In this document: one piece after another, positions 1-3,519 of the stretch
How positions within the stretch are numbered: position 1 is the stretch's first letter
Layout: each line of letters begins with the position of its first letter
Origin: UBA3537 sp965658025
Lineage (GTDB): Bacteria; Bacteroidota; Bacteroidia; Flavobacteriales; Flavobacteriaceae
Direction: 5' to 3'
Assembly (NCBI GenBank): GCA_965658025.1
Contig: CBFHQL010000040.1
Location: forward strand, 1 to 6,154
Length of the DNA stretch: 6,154 bases
Program-made: the position numbers and the translations under genes
Notes under the pieces: model-generated
What the model saw: the letters and a program-made list of their open reading frames with translations, nothing else
Databases searched by the model: none
Told to the model about the DNA's origin: nothing

Positions 1-165
1 TTCATCAGTCATAGCGCCAACAGCGACTTCACCTAATGAATAACTGAGTTTGCTGTTCCCATTTTCAAAGGTCTGTCCACCTGGGCCAATGACCTGTTTG
101 GAAATCGTTGGCTGTGCATAGGAAAAAACTCCTAAAAGCAAAAAAGCTAATATGAAGTAACGCAT
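1..165 (-). CDS. Secreted protein, N-terminal 55 residues only (runs off the left edge)
   Basis: The frame opens with ATG at 165-163 and stays open to base 1. It begins MRYFILAFLLLGVFSYAQ, a clear Sec signal peptide with probable cleavage after Ala17 (SYA|Q). The mature start reads PTISKQVIGPGG, then KLSYSLGEVAVGAMTDE. This 'QVIGxGG ... LSYxxGEvxvgxmT' pattern is familiar from short Bacteroidota secreted proteins that usually end in a T9SS sorting domain; here the C-terminus is outside the window, so that ending is not seen. From memory, such proteins often sit just upstream of FISUMP-type genes, which would fit the large protein at the other end of the window, but the gene that follows is not visible. 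It has its own promoter (183-190) and follows a terminator (287-317), so it starts a new transcription unit. The export call is strong; the function is unknown. Confidence 0.8.
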   Translation of the reverse strand, partial: MRYFILAFLLLGVFSYAQPTISKQVIGPGGQTFENGNSKLSYSLGEVAVGAMTDE

Positions 166-182
166 TGTTAAATTGGTTTTTT

Positions 183-190
183 CAAATATA
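183..190 (-). promoter_or_regulatory. TAnnTTTG (-7) promoter element of the 1-165 gene
   Basis: The minus strand reads TATATTTG, matching the Bacteroidota -7 consensus TAnnTTTG, and ends 17 nt before the ATG. No TTG/TTTG -33 box is visible at the usual distance. Instead a pair of GTAC boxes (213-216 and 224-227) occupies roughly -34 to -48. The 15-bp leader that follows (168-182) is identical to the leader of the gene starting at 3088. Confidence 0.65.
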
Positions 191-211
191 ATTAATTTTT
201 TTATGGTTTTT

Positions 212-345
212 GGTACATAATTAGTACATAAAGAAAGAGATGAAAGCCTTGAGGTAATAAACGGATTATAACATTACTTTATGTATAAAAAAACCCGCAA
301 CATTCGTTGCGGGTTTTGTACACCCCATTGCGCTATTTTTGAAAC
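212..345 (-). repeat. Composite intergenic element, copy 1 (29-bp core + hairpin + paired GTAC boxes)
   Basis: In minus-strand order it has the 29-bp core (345-317), which is the most diverged copy within the ATTG..C segment. A 12-bp-stem hairpin follows (290-317) and then, after a 62-nt spacer, two GTAC boxes at 224-227 and 213-216, 11 bp apart. Similarity to copy 2 continues beyond the core to about base 385. It lies between the lipoprotein gene and the 1-165 gene. Three related copies lie at 1284-1381, 1427-1487 and 3278-3374. Confidence 0.75.
287..317 (-). terminator. Rho-independent terminator after the lipoprotein gene
   Basis: An inverted repeat with arms 290-301 and 306-317 forms a 12-bp stem (core ACCCGCAAC/GTTGCGGGT) with a 4-nt loop. 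On the minus strand it is followed by seven T residues (293-287). It sits about 100 nt after the stop codon at 415. It is also the hairpin of composite element copy 1. Confidence 0.85.
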
Positions 346-414
346 AAAGCATCAGTTTTATGAAAAATTTAGTCAAATGAAATCAATACAACTTGGGCTT
401 ATTGAATGTGAATT

Positions 415-1227
415 TTAGATTCTCACATATTCCTTTTGGATAGAGGATGTTGAGCCGTTGCTACTCGGTAAGTTATAACTAACCTCAAGCCTATTGCCTA
501 TAATTTGAAAATTAACAGTCAGTTGTAGGCTAGTATCAGTGTCATCGACTTCTCCATTACAAAAATTTATATCTCCAGTTTGATTAATTAGTACAAATGT
601 TGATCCAGATTCATATGTGATATCCCATGTCTCCAAGCTGTATATACTGCATGAATTAAATCCACAAAATGAATTATCACTAAAATCATTGACAAGTAAA
701 ATTGTAGGGGAAACAACAATAGTAGATTTAAGTTGGCAATCATTTAAATACAAATCGGTGCCATCTTCTGATTCTGATATTAAGCGCCAAGTACCAACAA
801 ATTCATTAAAAGAATAATCATTATCAGGTATTGTTTTTGTCCCTTTCCATGTGCCATAATCAGCAGGAGTGGAAGTATTATTTACAAATACTCCAGAAGC
901 CTCATTTCCGTACATAACCCCAGTAAAAATAGCACCATCTGTTGTGGTTCCGGCTGTTAGTGACGCATCGCCATTAGGGGAAACAAATCCTGAATAAGTA
1001 TCTATTTCATTGCTTTCCGAACTCACATACTCACCAATAAAGTTATTCTGATCAACAGTTCCTTGCCACGTTCCTGAACTTATACCATCATAACTTATTG
1101 TTTCATTATAAACTCCAGACCATTGTCCACTAAATGGGTTTTCTTGATTGGTGTCGTTGTCATCATTATCTCCTCCGCTACACGCAGAAATAATTAATAT
1201 TAGGCTTAGTTTTAAGAATCTTTTCAT
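415..1227 (-). CDS. Lipoprotein with a C-terminal lipocalin-like domain
   Basis: This 270-residue protein starts MKRFLKLSLILIISAC. It is a type II signal peptide with the lipobox ending at Cys16, followed by SGGDNDDND, an acidic stretch of the kind that can direct Bacteroidota lipoproteins to the cell surface. Residues about 32-132 are rich in Gly, Thr and aromatic residues, with GxW motifs (SGQWSGVYN, SGTWQGTVD, YGTWKGTKT). Residues about 142-270 resemble the lipocalin-like domains common in Bacteroidota (Pfam Lipocalin_4 type): FVGTWRLISE at the start, DCQLKSTIVVSP, a central ETWDITYESG and a final LEVSYNLP...YVRI strand. Cysteines after the lipidated one are at DCQL, SFCGF, NSCS and NFCNG. 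It has its own promoter (1253-1260) and terminator (287-317). The ligand is unknown. The lipoprotein call is firm; the lipocalin call rests on motif resemblance only. Confidence 0.85.
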   Translation of the reverse strand: MKRFLKLSLILIISACSGGDNDDNDTNQENPFSGQWSGVYNETISYDGISSGTWQGTVDQNNFIGEYVSSESNEIDTYSGFVSPNGDASLTAGTTTDGAIFTGVMYGNEASGVFVNNTSTPADYGTWKGTKTIPDNDYSFNEFVGTWRLISESEDGTDLYLNDCQLKSTIVVSPTILLVNDFSDNSFCGFNSCSIYSLETWDITYESGSTFVLINQTGDINFCNGEVDDTDTSLQLTVNFQIIGNRLEVSYNLPSSNGSTSSIQKEYVRI

Positions 1228-1252
1228 AGTCTTATTGAATTATTATTTATTT

Positions 1253-1260
1253 CAAATATA
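1253..1260 (-). promoter_or_regulatory. TAnnTTTG (-7) promoter element of the lipoprotein gene
   Basis: The minus strand reads TATATTTG, 25 nt before the ATG at 1227. The nearest TTG (1275-1273) is only 12 nt upstream of it, too close for a standard -33 box. As at the 1-165 gene, two GTAC boxes (1285-1288 and 1296-1299) lie about 24 bp upstream of the element. Confidence 0.65.
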
Positions 1261-1283
1261 ATTTTTTTTTTGCAAAAGTCTTT

Positions 1284-1381
1284 CGTACTGAACTAGTACA
1301 TAAAAAAGAGTAGAAAACTAAAAAGCCGAGACAAAAGTTTCGGCTTTTTATATGTACACCCAATTGAGCTATTTTCGAAAC
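1284..1381 (-). repeat. Composite intergenic element, copy 2
   Basis: The 29-bp core is at 1353-1381, with TTTCGAAA in place of the TTTTGAAA of copies 1 and 3. The hairpin is at 1320-1349, and GTAC boxes at 1296-1299 and 1285-1288 are 11 bp apart. It lies directly upstream of the lipoprotein promoter and only about 45 nt from copy 3, with no gene between the two. Confidence 0.75.
1320..1349 (-). terminator. Hairpin/terminator of element copy 2
   Basis: Arms AAAAAGCCGA (1320-1329) and TCGGCTTTTT (1340-1349) form a 10-bp stem with a 10-nt loop. On the minus strand the stem ends in TTTTT and then AGTTTTC. The stem sequence differs from that of copies 1 and 3 but is fully paired. It is the second terminator-like structure after the propeller gene. 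Confidence 0.75.
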
Positions 1382-1426
1382 AAAACCTCTGTTTTTTAAA
1401 CAAAATTTTAGAATCTTTTTGAAAAC

Positions 1427-1454
1427 AAAAAACCCGCAAACTAGGTTGCGGGTT
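1427..1454 (-). terminator. Rho-independent terminator after the propeller gene
   Basis: Arms AACCCGCAA (1431-1439) and TTGCGGGTT (1446-1454) have a 6-nt loop. On the minus strand a run of six T residues (1432-1427) follows. It begins about 70 nt after the stop codon at 1526. Confidence 0.8.
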
Positions 1455-1487
1455 CGACTGTACACCCTATTGAGTTATTTTTGAAAC
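1427..1487 (-). repeat. Composite intergenic element, copy 3 (no GTAC pair)
   Basis: The 29-bp core is at 1459-1487, identical to copy 4 except at two positions near its end (TTTTTGAAAC against TTTTCGAAGC). A hairpin at 1431-1454 follows on the minus strand. Unlike the other three copies it is not followed by the paired GTAC boxes. The stretch 1382-1426 between it and copy 2 is AT-rich and holds no gene. Confidence 0.7.
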
Positions 1488-1525
1488 CGAGTTTAAGTTT
1501 TTAGCTTGAAACGTTAAAACGCTAT

Positions 1526-3088
1526 CTATCTTTTAATCATCCTTTTCATGATCGTATTATTGATTTGTAACATATAAACACCTGTTTTCAAGTTGCTAGC
1601 ATCTATACTTACTTTGGTATTATTAGCTGTTTGCTCTAATACTTTTTGTCCTAATAAATTAAAAAGAGTAAGCGTATTAATCACTCTTGAGGATTCAATC
1701 GTCCATTTGGATGTTGTTGGGTTAGGGAATACTCTTATTGAAGGTATTATATTTGATAATTCATTAGTGCTCAAAACTGAATTTAATTTTACAATCCAAG
1801 CGTCAGCACCACCTTGATTTCCTGAAACATCACCATCATTTGACCCTGTATTATTCGCTAAAATAAGACCTCCATCGGGTGTTTCACATATAGAGTATGC
1901 CCAATCAGAATTACTGCCGCCTAAACACTTTTGCCATACGATATCGCCATTAGTTGAAAGGTTAGCTGCCCAAACGTCATTCCCAGAATTATTTCCAGAA
2001 TTGCCATGATGACCCGTTATATCGCCATCATTCGAATTTACAGTTGAGGTTAAAACATAACTTCCATCCGTTATTTGGATTATTGAATATCCATAATCCC
2101 AACTACTCCCTCCAAAACATTTTTGCCATACAATGGCGCCAGAATCCGTTAACTCCAATGCCCAAATATCATAACTCCCATGATTTCCAAGTACATCTCC
2201 ATTGTTAGAATTAGAGTACCCAATAGTAATATAATTGCCATTTGAGGTTTGTTTGGCAGCGTTTAGCATATCTGTTCCGGATCCACCAAATGTTTTTTGC
2301 CATTCTATAGTTCCGTTATTAGAAAGTTTTACTACCCAGCCATCAGATGAACCCTTGTTTTCTAAAACATCTCCATCATTTGAATGTGACCATCCAGAAA
2401 CAAAATAGCCTCCACTCTGGGTTTCAATTACTGAACTAGCTCCATCTCCAGCACTACCTCCAAGGCAATTCTGCCACAGAATAGTTCCATTAGGAGAGAG
2501 CTTGAGTATCCACGCATCCTTAGTGCCATTAAAACCGCTAACATCTCCATCGTTTGAATTGGTTTCTCCAACCAGAACATAATCTCCGTTTGATGTTTGA
2601 ATAACTGAAGAAATATCTTCTATATTAGATCCTCCTAAGCATTTTTGCCATTCTATATTGCCACTCGTTGACAATTTAACAACCCACCCATCTCTGTTGC
2701 CATGATTTCCTGAAACATCTCCGTCGTTTGACTCAGTAGCTCCAACTACAAGATATCCATTATCATTGGTTTGAATCATTAAACCTGATCTTCCAAACCC
2801 CAGTGGGCTATCACTTTGCGACCCACCTAAGCATTTTTGCCATTCTATATTGCCACTCGTTGACAATTTAACAACCCATGTATCTCTATCTCCATTATTA
2901 CCCGTAACATCTCCATCTACGGAAGTTGTAGTGCCACTAAAAATATATCCTCCGTCAATTGTTTGAATAATTGTATTTGGATAATCAATACCACTACCAC
3001 CCAAGCATTTTTGCCAATCTATTTCAGGTTGGGCATTCAAGAATATAAAATTACAAACTAATAAAACTAAAAAGTATGCGTTTTTCAT
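1526..3088 (-). CDS. Secreted seven-repeat beta-propeller-like protein with T9SS type A sorting domain
   Basis: This protein has 520 residues. Residues 1-19 are a Sec signal peptide (MKNAYFLVLLVCNFIFLNA|QPE). Seven tandem repeats follow at residues 25-82, 83-146, 147-204, 205-262, 263-320, 321-384 and 385-440. Each opens with WQKCLGGS, passes through a hydrophobic core strand (IQTxDGGYxxxG), has an acidic SNDGDVSGNxG loop and ends DxWVVKLSxxGxI. Length and pattern resemble SBBP-type beta-propeller repeats, and seven units suit a closed seven-bladed propeller. Residues about 449-520 are a T9SS type A sorting domain: IRVFPNPT, LTLFNLLGQKVLE, LKTGVYMLQIN and a basic end MIKR. The protein should therefore be exported across the outer membrane by the T9SS and then released or anchored at the surface. 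The start is set by the signal peptide and by a promoter 24 nt upstream. The ligand is unknown; adhesion or binding is a guess. Confidence 0.92.
   Translation of the reverse strand: MKNAYFLVLLVCNFIFLNAQPEIDWQKCLGGSGIDYPNTIIQTIDGGYIFSGTTTSVDGDVTGNNGDRDTWVVKLSTSGNIEWQKCLGGSQSDSPLGFGRSGLMIQTNDNGYLVVGATESNDGDVSGNHGNRDGWVVKLSTSGNIEWQKCLGGSNIEDISSVIQTSNGDYVLVGETNSNDGDVSGFNGTKDAWILKLSPNGTILWQNCLGGSAGDGASSVIETQSGGYFVSGWSHSNDGDVLENKGSSDGWVVKLSNNGTIEWQKTFGGSGTDMLNAAKQTSNGNYITIGYSNSNNGDVLGNHGSYDIWALELTDSGAIVWQKCFGGSSWDYGYSIIQITDGSYVLTSTVNSNDGDITGHHGNSGNNSGNDVWAANLSTNGDIVWQKCLGGSNSDWAYSICETPDGGLILANNTGSNDGDVSGNQGGADAWIVKLNSVLSTNELSNIIPSIRVFPNPTTSKWTIESSRVINTLTLFNLLGQKVLEQTANNTKVSIDASNLKTGVYMLQINNTIMKRMIKR
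1529..1744 (-). other. T9SS type A C-terminal sorting domain (within the propeller protein)
   Basis: Residues 449-520 carry the family hallmarks in order: a VFPNPT opening, a beta strand leading to LFNLLGQKVLE, and LKTGVYMLQI followed by a short basic tail (IMKRMIKR). Such domains are recognised by the type IX secretion machinery of Bacteroidota and removed after transport. Confidence 0.9.
1769..3016 (-). repeat. Seven tandem coding repeats of about 58 residues (propeller blades)
   Basis: Unit lengths by count are 58, 64, 58, 58, 58, 64 and 56 residues. The two 64-residue units carry short insertions, SPLGFG-type in unit 2 and GNSGNNSGN-type in unit 6. The most conserved positions are the WQKCLGGS opening and the NDGDV loop. 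Unit 5 alone replaces the opening Cys with Thr (WQKTFGGS). Confidence 0.9.
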
Positions 3089-3112
3089 TAAGTTTAAATT
3101 GGTTTTTTAACT

Positions 3113-3120
3113 CAAATATA
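3113..3120 (-). promoter_or_regulatory. TAnnTTTG (-7) promoter element of the propeller gene
   Basis: The minus strand reads TATATTTG, 24 nt before the ATG at 3088. The leader that follows contains a 15-bp stretch (3094-3108) identical to the leader of the 1-165 gene. No convincing -33 box is seen in the A/T run upstream. Confidence 0.65.
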
Positions 3121-3277
3121 AGACTTATTTATGTAAAAAAAATTATCGCTTATTAGCAAAACCTAAGGCTACATATACATTTCACAGCCAAACCTCAAAA
3201 AAGAAACCGACTTTAAAGTAATAGTGGGGGTGTAGTTTTGTGTGCTTAGGCTAGAACTTTTGGCGTTTTATTCAAGT
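3121..3277. other. Unassigned intergenic block upstream of the propeller promoter
   Basis: These 157 bases separate the propeller promoter from the GTAC pair of element copy 4. I find no open frame with coding character, tRNA or clear hairpin. The block is less AT-rich in places than other intergenic DNA here and contains two similar 9-mers, CTAAGGCTA and CTTAGGCTA, about 85 nt apart in the same orientation, and a GGGGGTGTAG stretch. It could be an extended regulatory region or a remnant of inserted DNA. Confidence 0.4.
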
Positions 3278-3374
3278 TTACCGTACAATTACCGTACAAA
3301 AAATAAACCGCAAAACCTTTTTTAAGAAGGTAATGCGGTTCTCTGTGTACACCCTATTGAGTTATTTTCGAAGC
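3278..3374 (-). repeat. Composite intergenic element, copy 4
   Basis: The 29-bp core is at 3346-3374 and the hairpin arms at 3306-3312 and 3334-3340. A perfect tandem duplication of the 11-mer TTACCGTACAA follows at 3278-3299, placing GTAC boxes at 3294-3297 and 3283-3286. It lies between the FISUMP gene and the propeller gene. Here the GTAC pair is about 160 bp from the downstream promoter instead of about 23 bp. Confidence 0.75.
3298..3340 (-). terminator. Hairpin/terminator of element copy 4
   Basis: Outer arms AACCGCA (3306-3312) and TGCGGTT (3334-3340) enclose an inner stem ACCTT/AAGGT (3315-3319 with 3327-3331). On the minus strand the structure is followed by TATTTTTTG. It has a different stem sequence from the other copies but the same position relative to the core. 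Confidence 0.7.
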
Positions 3375-3411
3375 AATCACTCAAACTTATAAGCAGCTTT
3401 TTAGAAATTTC

Positions 3412-3445
3412 TTAAAAAATCAAACCCAAAATTGCGTTTGATTTT
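3412..3445 (-). terminator. Rho-independent terminator after the FISUMP gene
   Basis: Arms AAAATCAAAC (3416-3425) and GTTTGATTTT (3436-3445) form a 10-bp stem with a 10-nt loop. On the minus strand it runs into TTTTTTAAG. It lies about 75 nt past the stop codon and, being flanked by A and T runs, may act in both directions. Confidence 0.75.
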
Positions 3446-3474
3446 ATGCGCCTTACAGCGCTGTTATAAAAGAC

Positions 3475-3495
3475 GAGGCTGCTAAAGGCAGCCCC
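3475..3495 (-). other. GC-rich hairpin just after the FISUMP stop codon
   Basis: Arms 3475-3482 (GAGGCTGC) and 3488-3495 (GCAGCCCC) form an 8-bp stem with one G-U pair on the minus-strand transcript, and a 5-nt loop. It starts 24 nt after the stop codon. It is followed by GTCTTTTAT, only a weak U tract, so it may be an inefficient terminator. Its size and place also resemble the DNA hairpins found just downstream of DGR variable regions. Confidence 0.6.
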
Positions 3496-3519
3496 TTAAA
3501 GAGTAAAGGGTCAAGATTT

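Noticed and set aside
617..817. Plus-strand frames inside the other genes (also 1593-1817 and 4928-5152)
   Set aside because: Each lies wholly within a well-supported minus-strand gene and shows no promoter or recognisable product.
290..1454. Hairpins as true integron attC sites
   Set aside because: They lack the RYYYAAC and GTTRRRY boxes of known attC sites, so only a loose, integron-like analogy is kept.
1247..1465. Open frame of 72 codons on the minus strand between the propeller and lipoprotein genes
   Set aside because: It runs through two hairpins and the 29-bp core of element copy 2, has no signal peptide or domain character, and its length is explained by AT-rich intergenic sequence.
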